Positions 30,410 through 39,642 of a stretch of 64,000 nucleotides of DNA are shown piece after piece. Where the stretch lies: positions 72,771 to 136,770 of the forward strand of contig NZ_LQBK01000033.1 in the NCBI RefSeq assembly GCF_001483755.1, read 5' to 3'. The notes below the pieces were generated by a model that saw only the letters and a program-made list of their open reading frames with translations, searched no databases and had not been told where the DNA came from. Positions within the stretch are counted from its first letter, which is position 1. Each line of letters begins with the position of its first letter. The DNA is from Kocuria rosea subsp. polaris (GTDB lineage Bacteria; Actinomycetota; Actinomycetes; Actinomycetales; Micrococcaceae). The position numbers and the translations under genes are program-made.

Positions 30410-31717
30410 TCAGAGATCGCCGAGGTCGATGCGCCGCCAGCGGTGCACGAAGGCCAGGGCGGTGGCCAGCAGGGCGGCCGCCGCCACCACGGGCACCAGC
30501 GCCGCGCTCCGGTAGCCCCAGGACTCCCCCAACCACCCTGACAGGGCCAGGCCCCCGGTCAGCCCCACGCTCATCATGGCGGTCATCACCGTGGTCAGGG
30601 CCGTGACCCGGGCGCTCGGGGCCACGAGCCGCGCGATCTCGTAGACCGCCACCAGGCACGGGCCCGTGGTCAGCCCGGCGAGCGCCAGCACCACCACCAT
30701 CCCCACGGAGTCGTCCGGGATGGTCAGGAGCATCGCGGCGAGCACGGCACCGGAGGCCGCCGCCACCCAGCGGTTCCACAGCCGGAGCTCCTCGCTGCGG
30801 GCGGACGCGGCCACCGCCGCCAGGGCCGACGTGAGCCCGGAGACCGCGTACAGCCAGCTGACCGAGATCACCGCGTCCACGGCGGTCGCGAAGACCACGA
30901 CCGCGCCGAGGGTCGAGCCCACGAGGCAGCCCAGCGCGCCCATGCCCAGCACGGGGAGCAGCCGGATCCGGCGCGCCCTGCGACGTCGCCGGCGGACCGC
31001 CCGGGTCGGCGCGGACGGGGCGGAGGGCCGGAAGCTGATGAGCCCCCGCGGCAGCCGGGCGGAGCAGTGCAGCAGGAACACCGTGGTGCCCACGAGCGTG
31101 AGCGTGGCCGCGAGCACCAGCACGGCGAGCGGCCCTAGGGTCACGGCCACGAGGCCGGTCAGCGCGGCGGCGAGGACGGTGGCCACGGAGTCCATGACGC
31201 TCTCGTGGCGCAGCGCGGTGTCGAAGAGGTCCTCCCGGGAGTCCCGGGCCAGCAGGGACCACCAGCGCAGCCGGCACGCGACGCCCATCTGCGGCAGCAC
31301 GAGGCCGGCGAGCAGGCACGGCAGGACCAGCTGGGCCGGGGCGGCGCCGCTGTCGGCGGCCAGGTCCGGCAGCCGGCGCACGAGCCACCAGACCGCGAGC
31401 GGATTGACGAGGGTGAGCAGCACCAGGCCCAGCTGCCGCCGGCGCCAGGACGCGGCCGCCCCCATGGCGAGTCCGCACAGGGCCGAGCCGAACGTCACGG
31501 CGGCGGCGCACAGCGTGCCCAGGGCCGGGGAGCCGGAGATCAGCGCCACCGTGGTCAGCACGCCGAGCGGCACCATGGTCTGGGGCAGCCGCACGAGCAG
31601 GGTCAGCACGGGGTACAGGGCCCCGCTGACGGCGGCCAGCTCCCGGGAGTCCGCCAGGGGTGAGCGGGAGGCCGTGCTGAAGCCTCCCAGGGGCTCGGCG
31701 GCGCGCACACTGCTCAC
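30410..31717 (-). CDS. Major facilitator superfamily-like membrane protein
   Basis: A 435-residue polytopic protein with about 11-12 hydrophobic segments and a basic central loop rich in Arg (VRRRRRRARRIR near residue 240), as between the two halves of MFS transporters. No substrate signature was recognised, so the family call rests on topology and the general pattern. The GTG at 31717 has GGAGGA 6-7 bases upstream. It stands alone, convergent with the mscR unit. Confidence 0.65.
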   Translation of the reverse strand: MSSVRAAEPLGGFSTASRSPLADSRELAAVSGALYPVLTLLVRLPQTMVPLGVLTTVALISGSPALGTLCAAAVTFGSALCGLAMGAAASWRRRQLGLVLLTLVNPLAVWWLVRRLPDLAADSGAAPAQLVLPCLLAGLVLPQMGVACRLRWWSLLARDSREDLFDTALRHESVMDSVATVLAAALTGLVAVTLGPLAVLVLAATLTLVGTTVFLLHCSARLPRGLISFRPSAPSAPTRAVRRRRRRARRIRLLPVLGMGALGCLVGSTLGAVVVFATAVDAVISVSWLYAVSGLTSALAAVAASARSEELRLWNRWVAAASGAVLAAMLLTIPDDSVGMVVVLALAGLTTGPCLVAVYEIARLVAPSARVTALTTVMTAMMSVGLTGGLALSGWLGESWGYRSAALVPVVAAAALLATALAFVHRWRRIDLGDL

Positions 31718-31869
31718 GAGGGTCCTCCGCTTCCTGCCGACGGCGGCCGGGCAGGACCCAGACTAGCCCCGCCGGCGGGTCGATGACGGAAAGCGTCGGT
31801 CCCCGCCGCGGCCGGTGGGTCCCGCGGCCCGGCCGGACCCGGGCCGGCCGGGCCCGGCGGGTCCCCGGC

Positions 31870-32850
31870 TCAGCGCTCCGGGTCCGTGGGACGAGGCGCA
31901 GCCGGTGCCGGGGCGGGCGCGGTGGGCGCGGCGGGCCCGTCGGCGCCCCGGTGCGGCCGGGACAGGTCCGCCGAGCGGTGGACGAGACCGGCCACGAGGC
32001 CGCCGAGCAGCGGGGCGGCCCAGAAGAGCCACAGCTGGCCCAGGTGCGCGGCCCCGCCGACCACGGCGGCGCCCGTCGAGCGGGCGGGGTTCAGCGATCC
32101 GCCGTCGAACGGCGCGGTGATCGTGAGCAGGAAGGCGAAGGCCGCTCCGATGGCCACGGGGGCGAGGACCGCGTTGGCCCGCGGCGCGGTGGAGCCCAGG
32201 ACCACGAGGGCGAACAGGGCGGTCGCCACGAACTCGACGAGCAGCACGGTGGTCCACCCGGCCTGGGAGGTGGAGTTCTCCCCGAAGCCGTTGGAGACCG
32301 CGCCGAGGACCTGCGCCGTGGTCGAGGAGTCGAGCAGCGTCACGAGCACCGCCCACAGCACGCCCGCGGCGGCCAGCGCGCCGAGCACCTGCGCCACCAC
32401 GTAGCCGAGCGCGGATCTCGCGGGGGTTCGCCCGGCCACGACCGCGGCGAGGGTGACCGCCGGGTTGAAGTGGCCCCCGGAGACGTGCCCGAAGGCGACG
32501 ATCGCGGCGAGCAGCCCGAGGCCGAAGCCGAGCGCGGAGTCGATGACCTCGGTCGCGAACATGCCCGTGCCCAGGCCCGCGAAGACCAGCAGCGCCGTGC
32601 CGGCGAACTCGGCCGCCCACCGGGCGGGCGCGGACGCGGCGTCCGCGGCGCCGGCGGGCACGGTCTGTTTCCGTGCGGCGACGGGCACGGGCCCCGCGAG
32701 GCCCTCCGTGCCGGGGCCGGCGGGCCCGTCGTCGTGGACGGCGCTGTCGTGAACGGTGTCGTCGCGGACGGTGTCGTCGCGGACAGTGCTGTCGTGGACG
32801 GCGTCGTCGCGGACGGCCGGCGGGGTCGTACCGGGAACGTGCTGGCTCAT
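31870..32850 (-). CDS. Aquaporin / MIP family channel
   Basis: A 326-residue major intrinsic protein. Both NPA motifs are present: GGHFNPAVTLA in the first half and GGSLNPARSTG in the second, with six membrane segments between about residues 75 and 290. It should pass water or small neutral solutes. The N-terminus is unusual: residues 12-41 are six copies of a pentapeptide (A/T)V(R/H)D(D/S). The C-terminus is rich in Ala and Pro. ATG 32850 has GAGGAGAG about 6 bases upstream. The gene is monocistronic. Confidence 0.88.
   Translation of the reverse strand: MSQHVPGTTPPAVRDDAVHDSTVRDDTVRDDTVHDSAVHDDGPAGPGTEGLAGPVPVAARKQTVPAGAADAASAPARWAAEFAGTALLVFAGLGTGMFATEVIDSALGFGLGLLAAIVAFGHVSGGHFNPAVTLAAVVAGRTPARSALGYVVAQVLGALAAAGVLWAVLVTLLDSSTTAQVLGAVSNGFGENSTSQAGWTTVLLVEFVATALFALVVLGSTAPRANAVLAPVAIGAAFAFLLTITAPFDGGSLNPARSTGAAVVGGAAHLGQLWLFWAAPLLGGLVAGLVHRSADLSRPHRGADGPAAPTAPAPAPAAPRPTDPER
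32728..32817 (-). repeat. Six in-frame 15-bp repeats in the aquaporin gene
   Basis: A 90-base coding minisatellite giving six tandem pentapeptides of the form (A/T)V(R/H)D(D/S). Units differ by a few bases, with alternating RDD and HDS/HDD endings. The copy number is likely to vary between strains. Confidence 0.8.
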
Positions 32851-32993
32851 GGAGCTCTCCTCGTGGGTGGGGGCGGCACGGCGGGGGATGCCGTGCCGGT
32901 GGGGCGCGGGGCACCCGTGCCATGCAAGCACAGCCGGTTGAAGGGCGGCTGAACCCGCCCCGGGACGTGCCGGGCCCCGACTACACTGACCGC

Positions 32994-34109
32994 ATGCCCG
33001 CTCCCCTGCTCTTCCCCGACGCCGGCCTCGACCCCGCCTGGCCCGAGTACGCCGACTCGGTGCGGGCCGCCCTGCTGGGCGGCGCCCTCGGGGACGCGGT
33101 CGGCGCCCCTGCGCGCGCCGACCGGGGCGTGCACCCCGGGGCGGCCGCTCCGGCGGACCCGGACGGCTCCGACGTGCTGCGGATCTCCGCCGGCACCCAG
33201 CTGACGCTCTACACCCTGGACGCCCTGCAGGAGGTCGTCGAGTGGGCCAACCAGGGCCACGCCGCCGACGAGACCGCGTGCCTGTGGCTGGCCTACCTGC
33301 GCTGGCTGCACGCCCAGGGCGAGCCCCACCCGGCCGGGGCGCCGCGACCGCTGCCCCGCCGGATCGACGAGGAGGACGTCCTGCACGCCGTGCGGCAGCC
33401 CGACGGGACGGTGCTGGAGGCGCTCCGGACCGGCCGGATGGGCGAGGTCGAGCGTCCCGTGCTGCCGGACGCCGAGGGCGCCGGGGCGGTGCTGCGCTCC
33501 GCCCCGTTCGGCCTCCTCCCCCACATCGGCTGGCGCACGCTCGTTCCGCTGGCCGTCAACGGTGCCGCGCTCACCCACGGGCACCCCGAGGCGCAGACGG
33601 CGGCGGCCGTCCACGGCCTCGTGGTCCACGCCGCCGTGCGGGCCCGCCGGGAGGGCCTGCCGCGGCCGGTCGCCGCGGCCGTGGCCGCCGCCCGCGGGAC
33701 GGCGGAGAACCTCACGCGCCCGGTGGCCGAGACCCTCGCCCGGATCGACGACGCCGTGCGCGCCGCCGGGCGGGAGGACCCCGTCCCGGGGACGCGCCCG
33801 GGTCCGCTCGGCGCCGGCCGGTCGGCCCCGGAGGTCCTGGCGGGCGGGCTCTCGGCGGCCCTGCGCGCGGAGGCCGGGACCCCGGGCGCCCCGGACCCGC
33901 GGGCCGTGCTGCGTTTCGCGGTGGAGCTGGGCACCGCCCACGACGGCGACCCCGCGGCCGCCGCGGCGATCGCCGGTGGGGTCACGGGGGCGGCGCTGGG
34001 GACGGCCGCGCTGCCGCCCGAGGAGGTCGCCCGGCTGGACGCCGGGCGCGCGCTCTCGGGGGCGGCGGAGCGCTGGCTCAGGGAAGTGGGGGCGCCGCCA
34101 GCCGCTTGA
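32994..34109 (+). CDS. ADP-ribosylglycohydrolase family protein, key acidic motif degenerate
   Basis: A 371-residue member of the ADP-ribosylglycohydrolase (DraG/ARH) family. The opening LLGGALGDAVGAPA (about 27-40) and the late AAAAAIAGGVTGAALG match the fold. However, the usual metal-binding block (S/T)DDTQM reads ISAGTQL at residues 64-70, and the C-terminal GDTDT-like block reads AHDGDPAAAAA, so several Mg ligands seem lost. Hydrolase activity is therefore doubtful. TACACT (32982-32987) ends 6 bases before ATG 32994, suggesting a leaderless mRNA. The 3' end overlaps the convergent exonuclease gene by 32 bases. Confidence 0.75.
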   Translation: MPAPLLFPDAGLDPAWPEYADSVRAALLGGALGDAVGAPARADRGVHPGAAAPADPDGSDVLRISAGTQLTLYTLDALQEVVEWANQGHAADETACLWLAYLRWLHAQGEPHPAGAPRPLPRRIDEEDVLHAVRQPDGTVLEALRTGRMGEVERPVLPDAEGAGAVLRSAPFGLLPHIGWRTLVPLAVNGAALTHGHPEAQTAAAVHGLVVHAAVRARREGLPRPVAAAVAAARGTAENLTRPVAETLARIDDAVRAAGREDPVPGTRPGPLGAGRSAPEVLAGGLSAALRAEAGTPGAPDPRAVLRFAVELGTAHDGDPAAAAAIAGGVTGAALGTAALPPEEVARLDAGRALSGAAERWLREVGAPPAA

Positions 34110-34737
34110 CGTCCAGGCCCGCGCCGGCGAGCAGCTCCCGGACGCTGCGCGCGCCGGCCCGGCGGACCAGGTCCAGCACGATCCCCGCGCACGCCCGGGC
34201 GTCCTCGAGGGCGTCGTGGTGCCGGCGCAGCGGCACCCCGGCGGCCTCGGCCGCCCGGGGCAGCGCGTAGGACGGCAGGTCGTAGCCGCGCCGTGCCAGC
34301 GCCAGGCTGCACGCGTAGGCCAGCGGGGCGTGCCGCGTGTCCGTCTCCGCGCACGCGGCGCGGATCACCCCCATGTCGAAGGCCGCGTTGTGCGCGACCA
34401 CGAGCTCGTCGGGATCCTCCGCGAGGATCCACTCCTCGATCCGCGGCCACAGCTCGGCGAAGCCGGGGCGGCCCGCGACGGTCCGCTCGGTGATCCCGTG
34501 GATGCGCGTGTTGCCGGGGTCGAAGGCCGCGCGCGTGCGCGGCGGGCGCATGTACGCGGAGCGCTCCTCCACCACCCGGCCGCCGCGGACCCGCACCAGG
34601 CCCACGGCGCACGGGGAGCCGATGAAGCGGTTGGCTGTCTCGAAGTCGATGGCGGTGAAGGCGAGGGACGAGGGGTCCGCGGCCGAGGGTGCGGTGGTCG
34701 TGGCGGGGTTCGTGGCGGGGGAAGCGGGGAACGGCAC
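34078..34737 (-). CDS. DnaQ-like 3'-5' exonuclease (DEDDh)
   Basis: A 219-residue exonuclease-domain protein. The three motifs are complete: ExoI FTAIDFETAN (about 27-36), ExoII VVAHNAAFDMGVI (about 113-125) and ExoIII HHDALEDARACA (about 174-185), giving the DEDDh set. It may proofread or trim DNA or RNA, but it is separate from DNA polymerase III alpha and the substrate is unknown. The GTG at 34737 is preceded by TAGGCT (34744-34749) with a 6-base gap, the leaderless pattern. It overlaps the convergent glycohydrolase-like gene by 32 bases. Confidence 0.87.
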   Translation of the reverse strand: MPFPASPATNPATTTAPSAADPSSLAFTAIDFETANRFIGSPCAVGLVRVRGGRVVEERSAYMRPPRTRAAFDPGNTRIHGITERTVAGRPGFAELWPRIEEWILAEDPDELVVAHNAAFDMGVIRAACAETDTRHAPLAYACSLALARRGYDLPSYALPRAAEAAGVPLRRHHDALEDARACAGIVLDLVRRAGARSVRELLAGAGLDVKRLAAPPLP

Positions 34738-34759
34738 CGGACCAGCCTACTGCGCCGGC

Positions 34760-35638
34760 TCAGGCGCAGATGCCGCGCAGGTTGGTCTCGATCCAGTCGT
34801 CGGCCCGCGCGATGGACTGGTTGACCTGGGCGGTGTCGAGGTCGTGGTGCAGGGCGTACGCGACGGCCTGCAGCGGGAAGGTGCGCGCGTGCAGCCGGGC
34901 CCGCTCGTAGACGGTCTCCGAGACGGCGGCGCGCAGGGTGTCCCAGCCGTACCACAGCCCCAGGGACGCGGCGTCGTGCGCGGGGTCGGACAGGCAGGCG
35001 TGGTCCCAGTCGATGACGCCCGTGAGCTCCTCCCCGTCCCACAGCATGTTGTGCCCCATGAGGTCCCCGTGCACCAGGGTCGGCACCACGGTGGGCAGCG
35101 CGGCGAGCTCGGCGACGGCCCGCCGCGCGGCCTCCTGGTTGCGGGGCAGCAGCCGCGGGATGACCTCGTCGAGGAGCACGTGCCGCCGCCGGTGCCCGCC
35201 CCAGTGCTGACCGGGACGGTCGAGGTACCGCGCGAAGCCCGTGGTGTCGACCTCGGCCAGCTCGGTCAGCACCCGGTGCAGCACGGCCGGGTCCCCGTGC
35301 CCGGGCGGGTGCGGGTCACCGGGGCACCACGTCAGGCCCACTCCGGTGTAGCCGTGGGAGACCACCACATCGGTGAGCGGCCGCGGGGTCGCGAAGGAGA
35401 AGCGCGGCAGCCGCCGCAGCACCTCCGTGCGGCGCTGGACGTGCTCGCAGACCGTGGCGTTCTTGGCGATCCGCACGGAGATCACGTGCCCCACGTTCAC
35501 CACCACGTGGGCGGACCCGCCGGCGTGCACCTCCCACTGGCTCGGGTCGGCGCTCGGATCGGCGCTCATCCCGGCCTCCCGCAGGACGTCCTCGACGGCG
35601 CCGGCGAACGGCAGGTGGTGGAGCTGCGACCAGGGCAT
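34760..35638 (-). CDS. Aminoglycoside phosphotransferase-like kinase
   Basis: A 292-residue APH/choline kinase-fold protein. The catalytic loop is LVHGDLMGHNMLW near residue 187 (Brenner motif HxDxxxxN) and the metal-binding segment is GVIDWDHAC. An N-terminal lobe with VISVRIAKN supplies the ATP lysine region. Such kinases phosphorylate many small molecules; resistance to aminoglycosides cannot be claimed. ATG 35638 has GAGGAAG 8 bases upstream. It lies 27 bases after rdgB, probably in the murI-rph-rdgB transcript. Confidence 0.83.
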   Translation of the reverse strand: MPWSQLHHLPFAGAVEDVLREAGMSADPSADPSQWEVHAGGSAHVVVNVGHVISVRIAKNATVCEHVQRRTEVLRRLPRFSFATPRPLTDVVVSHGYTGVGLTWCPGDPHPPGHGDPAVLHRVLTELAEVDTTGFARYLDRPGQHWGGHRRRHVLLDEVIPRLLPRNQEAARRAVAELAALPTVVPTLVHGDLMGHNMLWDGEELTGVIDWDHACLSDPAHDAASLGLWYGWDTLRAAVSETVYERARLHARTFPLQAVAYALHHDLDTAQVNQSIARADDWIETNLRGICA

Positions 35639-35664
35639 GGGCAACTTCCTCGGTTCGGACGGGC

Positions 35665-36309
35665 TCAGTCGGGGACGGCGGCGCGGCCGAGGGCGGCGAG
35701 CAGGTGCGGGAGCAGGGCCCGCATGGCGCGCCCGCGGTGGCTGATGGCGTTCTTCTCCGCGCGCGTGAGCTCGGCGCAGGTCCGGTCGAGCCCGTCGGGG
35801 CGCAGCACGGGGTCGTAGCCGAAGCCGCCGTCCCCGGCCGGTTCGCGCAGCAGCGTCCCGCGCAGCACGCCGGTCTCGACGTGCTCCTCCCCGTCCGGGG
35901 TCACGAGGGCCGCGGCGCACACGAACTGCGCGCCGCGGTGGGCGTCGGGGACGTCCGAGAGCTGGGCGAGCAGCAGCCGCAGGTTCGCGGCGTCGTCGCC
36001 GTGCCGCCCGGACCACCGTGCCGAGAAGATCCCGGGGGCCCCGCCCAGGACGTCCACGGCCAGGCCGGAGTCGTCGGCGACGGCGACGAGGCCGGTCGCG
36101 GCGGCGGCGGCGCGGGCCTTGAGCAGGGCGTTGGCCGCGAAGCTCGTGCCGTCCTCCACGACGTCCGGGGCGCCGGCCGTGCCGGCGTCCACCACGAGGC
36201 GTTCCACGTCCGTGCCGGGCAGCGCCTCCGCGAGCAGGTCCCGCAGCTCCACGAGCTTGCCCGCGTTGTGGGTGGCCAGGACCACCCGTGCGCCGTCGTG
36301 CTCACCCAT
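35665..36309 (-). CDS. rdgB: XTP/dITP diphosphatase (non-canonical purine NTPase)
   Basis: A 214-residue HAM1/RdgB enzyme that hydrolyses dITP, XTP and similar damaged nucleotides to monophosphates, keeping them out of DNA. Motifs are [18 protein letters not shown] (about 9-26), [36 protein letters not shown], and GFGYDPVL near 148. It starts 8 bases inside the end of rph, with GAGGG before the ATG, so the two are coupled. Confidence 0.95.
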   Translation of the reverse strand: MGEHDGARVVLATHNAGKLVELRDLLAEALPGTDVERLVVDAGTAGAPDVVEDGTSFAANALLKARAAAAATGLVAVADDSGLAVDVLGGAPGIFSARWSGRHGDDAANLRLLLAQLSDVPDAHRGAQFVCAAALVTPDGEEHVETGVLRGTLLREPAGDGGFGYDPVLRPDGLDRTCAELTRAEKNAISHRGRAMRALLPHLLAALGRAAVPD

Positions 36310-37087
36310 CGTCGCCCTCGCGCAGGGTCTCGACCTGGATCTGGGTGAGCTGGGCGCACCCGGCCAGCGCGAGGTCGAGCAGGGCGTCGAGCTCGGCCCG
36401 GTCGAACGGGGCGCCCTCGGCGGTCCCCTGCACCTCGACGAAGTCGCCGGACCCGGTGACCACCACGTTCATGTCCGTCTCGGCCCGGACGTCCTCGACG
36501 TACGGGAGGTCGAGCATCGGGACGCCGTCGATGATGCCCACGGACACGGCGGCCACGGTGTCGGTGAGCGGCTGGGCGCGGCGGGCGACGAGCCCCTCGG
36601 TCCGGGCCCAGCCGATGGCCTCGGCGAGGGCCACGTAGGCGCCGGTGATGGCCGCGGTGCGGGTGCCGCCGTCGGCCTGCAGGACGTCGCAGTCGAGGAC
36701 CACGGTGTTCTCCCCCAGGGCGGAGAGGTCGATGACCGAGCGCAGGGAGCGCCCGATGAGCCGGGAGATCTCGTGGGTGCGCCCGCCGATCTTGCCCTTC
36801 ACGGACTCGCGCGCGGACCGGGTGGAGGTGGCCCGCGGGAGCATCGCGTACTCGGCGGTCACCCAGCCGCGGCCCTCCCCCTTGAGCCAGCGCGGCACGC
36901 CCTCGGTCACGGACGCCGTGCACAGCACCCGCGTGCTGCCGAACTCGATGAGGGCGGAGCCCTCCGCCTGCTGGGACCAGCCGCGGGTGATGGTGATGGG
37001 CCGCAGCTCGCCGGGCGAGCGGCCGTCCGACCGGGTCACCCCCGGGGTCGAGGGGGCCGGTGCGCTCTGGTCGACGGGGGAATCCAT
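36302..37087 (-). CDS. rph: Ribonuclease PH
   Basis: A 261-residue phosphorolytic 3'-5' exoribonuclease that trims tRNA precursors. Family segments are [13 protein letters not shown] (about 20-32), [56 protein letters not shown] and the phosphate-binding region around it. I chose ATG 37087; a GTG three codons upstream (37096) is equally readable. It overlaps rdgB by 8 bases and follows the MBL-fold phosphodiesterase-like gene in a conserved actinobacterial order. Confidence 0.95.
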   Translation of the reverse strand: MDSPVDQSAPAPSTPGVTRSDGRSPGELRPITITRGWSQQAEGSALIEFGSTRVLCTASVTEGVPRWLKGEGRGWVTAEYAMLPRATSTRSARESVKGKIGGRTHEISRLIGRSLRSVIDLSALGENTVVLDCDVLQADGGTRTAAITGAYVALAEAIGWARTEGLVARRAQPLTDTVAAVSVGIIDGVPMLDLPYVEDVRAETDMNVVVTGSGDFVEVQGTAEGAPFDRAELDALLDLALAGCAQLTQIQVETLREGDDG

Positions 37088-37142
37088 GGGCTCCACCTTA
37101 CCCCTCGGTCCCGGCCCCCCGCCCGGCCGCCGGAGGTGGTGC

Positions 37143-37970
37143 TCACGGTCCGACGGCGGCCGCGGGACGGCCGCTGCCGCGGCGGACGATCCGGTAGGTG
37201 TAGGCGGGCTCCGCCACCCCGATGGGCCCCTCGAAGACCTCCTGCGCCTCCTCGACGGCCCGGGTCGGCGAGTTCCAGACCGGCAGGTGCGTCAGCAGCA
37301 GCTTGCGCACCCCGGCGTCCCGGGCGGCCTCCGCGGCGCGCCGGCCGGTGAGGTGGATGCCGCGCAGCGCGTCATCCCGGCCCTCGTGGTAGGCGGCCTC
37401 GCACAGGAAGACGTCGGCGTCCCGGGCGGCGCGCACGAGGCCCTCGCACGCGTCGGTGTCCCCCGAGTAGGCCAGGGTGCTCGGACCCATGACCCCGTCG
37501 TAGTCGATGCGCAGGGCGTACGGCTCAGGGGTGGGGTGCTCCACCAGGAACGGCGTGATCGTGAACGGCCCCACCCGCACGGGCTGCTCGGGGGCCCAGG
37601 TGTGGAAGTCGAACTCCCCGTGCATCCCGGGCTCCGCCGGGAGCCCGTGGGTGCTGCTGAGGTACTCGTGCAGGCCGGTGGGCGCCCACAGCGGGATCGG
37701 GGCGCGGCCCCAGCCCCGCGGGTCCCACTTGATCGCCACGTGCAGCCCGGCCAGGTCGATGCAGTGGTCGGGGTGCAGGTGGCTGACGAGCACCGCGTCG
37801 ATGTCGTGCAGGTCCATGTGGCGCTGCAGCACGCCGAGGGCGCCGTTGCCCATGTCCAGCAGGATGCGCCAGGTCCGCCCCTCGTCGTCCTCGCCGCTGA
37901 CGAGGTAGCAGGAGGCCGGGGAGTTCGGCCCCGCGAAGGAGCCGGTGCATCCGACGATGGTGAGTTTCAT
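37143..37970 (-). CDS. MBL-fold hydrolase, cyclic nucleotide phosphodiesterase-like (Rv1339 type)
   Basis: A 275-residue metallo-beta-lactamase-fold protein beginning [24 protein letters not shown]. The metal motif is [11 protein letters not shown] (about residues 79-89), with further ligands in AYSGDTDAC and LLTHLP. The gene order murI, this gene, rph, rdgB is that of Mycobacterium tuberculosis Rv1338-Rv1341, where Rv1339 is reported as an atypical cAMP phosphodiesterase. The same role here is inference from order and fold. An upstream GTG-type extension of 15 residues is less likely than ATG 37970. Confidence 0.82.
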   Translation of the reverse strand: MKLTIVGCTGSFAGPNSPASCYLVSGEDDEGRTWRILLDMGNGALGVLQRHMDLHDIDAVLVSHLHPDHCIDLAGLHVAIKWDPRGWGRAPIPLWAPTGLHEYLSSTHGLPAEPGMHGEFDFHTWAPEQPVRVGPFTITPFLVEHPTPEPYALRIDYDGVMGPSTLAYSGDTDACEGLVRAARDADVFLCEAAYHEGRDDALRGIHLTGRRAAEAARDAGVRKLLLTHLPVWNSPTRAVEEAQEVFEGPIGVAEPAYTYRIVRRGSGRPAAAVGP

Positions 37971-38030
37971 GGAGCGTGTGCCTTCCAGGGAGGACCGGTG
38001 GGACGGCGGCCGCACCGGCCGCGGGGCTGC

Positions 38031-38966
38031 TCAGGGAGCGGACGGGCCGGTTCCCCCGATCATCTCCGGGGTGATCCGCGCGAGCGAGCCCGTGGGGTAC
38101 TGCTCCGCCACGGAGCTGGTGTGCCGGACGCGGGCGACCTCCGGCCCCAGGAACCGCCGGGCGAGGACCTCGAACGAGGCGGCGTCCCCGGTGGCGAGGA
38201 ACTCGTGGTGGGCGGGCAGGCTCGGGTCCCGCTCGAGCCCGTGGCCGACCAGCGCCCGGTAGACGTCCTTGGCGGTCTCCTCCGCGCTCGAGACCAGGGT
38301 GACGGCGTCGCCCATCACGTAGGAGATCACGCCGGTGAGCAGGGGGTAGTGGGTGCAGCCCAGGACCAGGGTGTCCACGTCGGCGGCCCGGAGCGGGTCC
38401 AGGTAGGCCTGCGCCGTGGCCAGGAGACCGGGCCCCGTGGTGACCCCCGCCTCCACGTAGTCGACGAACGCCGGGCAGGCCACCGAGTCGATGCGCAGGT
38501 GGGGGGCCGCCGCGAACGTGTCGTCGTAGGCGCGGGAGCCGACGGTCGCCTCCGTGCCGATGACCCCGATCCGGCTGTTGCGGGTCGAGGCCACCGCCCG
38601 GCGCACCGCCGGCTGGATGACCTCCACCACGGGGATCCCGTAGACCCGGGTGTAGCGCTCCCTGGCGTCGCGGAGCACCGCGGCGGACGCCGTGTTGCAG
38701 GCGATCACCAGCAGCTTGACGCCCGAGTCCACGAGCTCGTCCATGATGCGCAGGGCGTGCGCCCGGACCTCGGCGATCGGCAGCGGCCCGTAGGGCCCGT
38801 GCGCGGTGTCCCCCACGTAGACGATCTCCTCGTGGGGCAGCTGGTCGATGATGGCGCGGGCCACGGTGAGGCCGCCCACCCCGGAGTCGAACACGCCGAT
38901 GGGTGAACCGGGGTTGGGGCGCCGCGCGGTGCGTCCGCCGGGCCCGAAGACGTCGTCATCCTGCAT
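38031..38966 (-). CDS. murI: Glutamate racemase
   Basis: A 311-residue racemase that makes D-glutamate for peptidoglycan. The two catalytic cysteines lie in [11 protein letters not shown] and [11 protein letters not shown]; the N-terminal [17 protein letters not shown] block (about 23-39) supplies Asp-Ser. I chose ATG 38966, giving MQDDDVFG; a start 25 codons upstream would be atypical. TACGCT lies 9 bases upstream, so the leader is very short or absent. It precedes the phosphodiesterase-like gene by 60 bases. Confidence 0.94.
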   Translation of the reverse strand: MQDDDVFGPGGRTARRPNPGSPIGVFDSGVGGLTVARAIIDQLPHEEIVYVGDTAHGPYGPLPIAEVRAHALRIMDELVDSGVKLLVIACNTASAAVLRDARERYTRVYGIPVVEVIQPAVRRAVASTRNSRIGVIGTEATVGSRAYDDTFAAAPHLRIDSVACPAFVDYVEAGVTTGPGLLATAQAYLDPLRAADVDTLVLGCTHYPLLTGVISYVMGDAVTLVSSAEETAKDVYRALVGHGLERDPSLPAHHEFLATGDAASFEVLARRFLGPEVARVRHTSSVAEQYPTGSLARITPEMIGGTGPSAP

Positions 38967-39081
38967 ATCGTCAAGAGCGTAGTCCCGGGCGTGCCGCCGC
39001 CCCAAACCGCGCCGCGGCCGCGCCGCCGTGATGCGCGTCACCCTCCGACCCGGCGGAGGCCTCCGGGGGCGTCGTGGCCGG

Positions 39082-39642
39082 TCAGTCGCGGGGCAGCTCG
39101 TGGAGCAGCGCCTCCATGAGGGTCTCCTGCAGCCACGAGACGAAGTTGTACAGCAGCGACATGTACGTCTCGACGTCCTCGATGGCGGTCCAGTCGTCGT
39201 AGCGCCCCACCCGCTCGGCGTCCTCCTCGCTCCGGATCCCGAGGCGGTCCGCCAGCACCAGTCGCACGTCGTTGAGGGCCCGGCCGAAGGCCTGCGCCTG
39301 CTCCGGGTCCAGCCGCACGGGCTGCGCCTCCAGCGCCAGGGCGGCCTGCTTCAGCACGCCCCGCTTCGTCTCCCGCAGCCCACGCTCCGTGTACCGGCGG
39401 AACTCGGCGGCGCGCTCGGGGTCCAGGCTGCCGTCGGGCAGCAGCCGCCGCAGCGCGGAGTCGTCGGGGACGGTGGCGTCCCCGGACACGCCGAGCATCC
39501 GCTCGAGGGAGTCCTCGGAGGCCGGCTCCTCGGGCGCGAGCGCCTGGGCCACGTCCGCGAACAGCTTCTGCAGCAGCTCCTTCTCGGCGTCCTCGAAGCG
39601 GGCGGTGATGCCCCGGCGGCTGGACCGGAAGCCCTGCGCCAT
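39082..39642 (-). CDS. DUF2017 family protein
   Basis: A 186-residue cytosolic protein of DUF2017, an actinobacterial family without known function. It is mostly helical and acidic, with a conserved-looking C-terminal stretch [17 protein letters not shown]. Its ATG overlaps the clpS TGA (TGATG), so the two are translated together and probably in fixed ratio, which hints at a role near ClpS and ClpAP/ClpCP proteolysis. No catalytic motif was seen. Confidence 0.82.
   Translation of the reverse strand: MAQGFRSSRRGITARFEDAEKELLQKLFADVAQALAPEEPASEDSLERMLGVSGDATVPDDSALRRLLPDGSLDPERAAEFRRYTERGLRETKRGVLKQAALALEAQPVRLDPEQAQAFGRALNDVRLVLADRLGIRSEEDAERVGRYDDWTAIEDVETYMSLLYNFVSWLQETLMEALLHELPRD

Noticed and set aside
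34760-35638. Aminoglycoside resistance gene
   Set aside because: The kinase fold is clear but it is shared by many metabolic kinases; nothing in its context suggests resistance.
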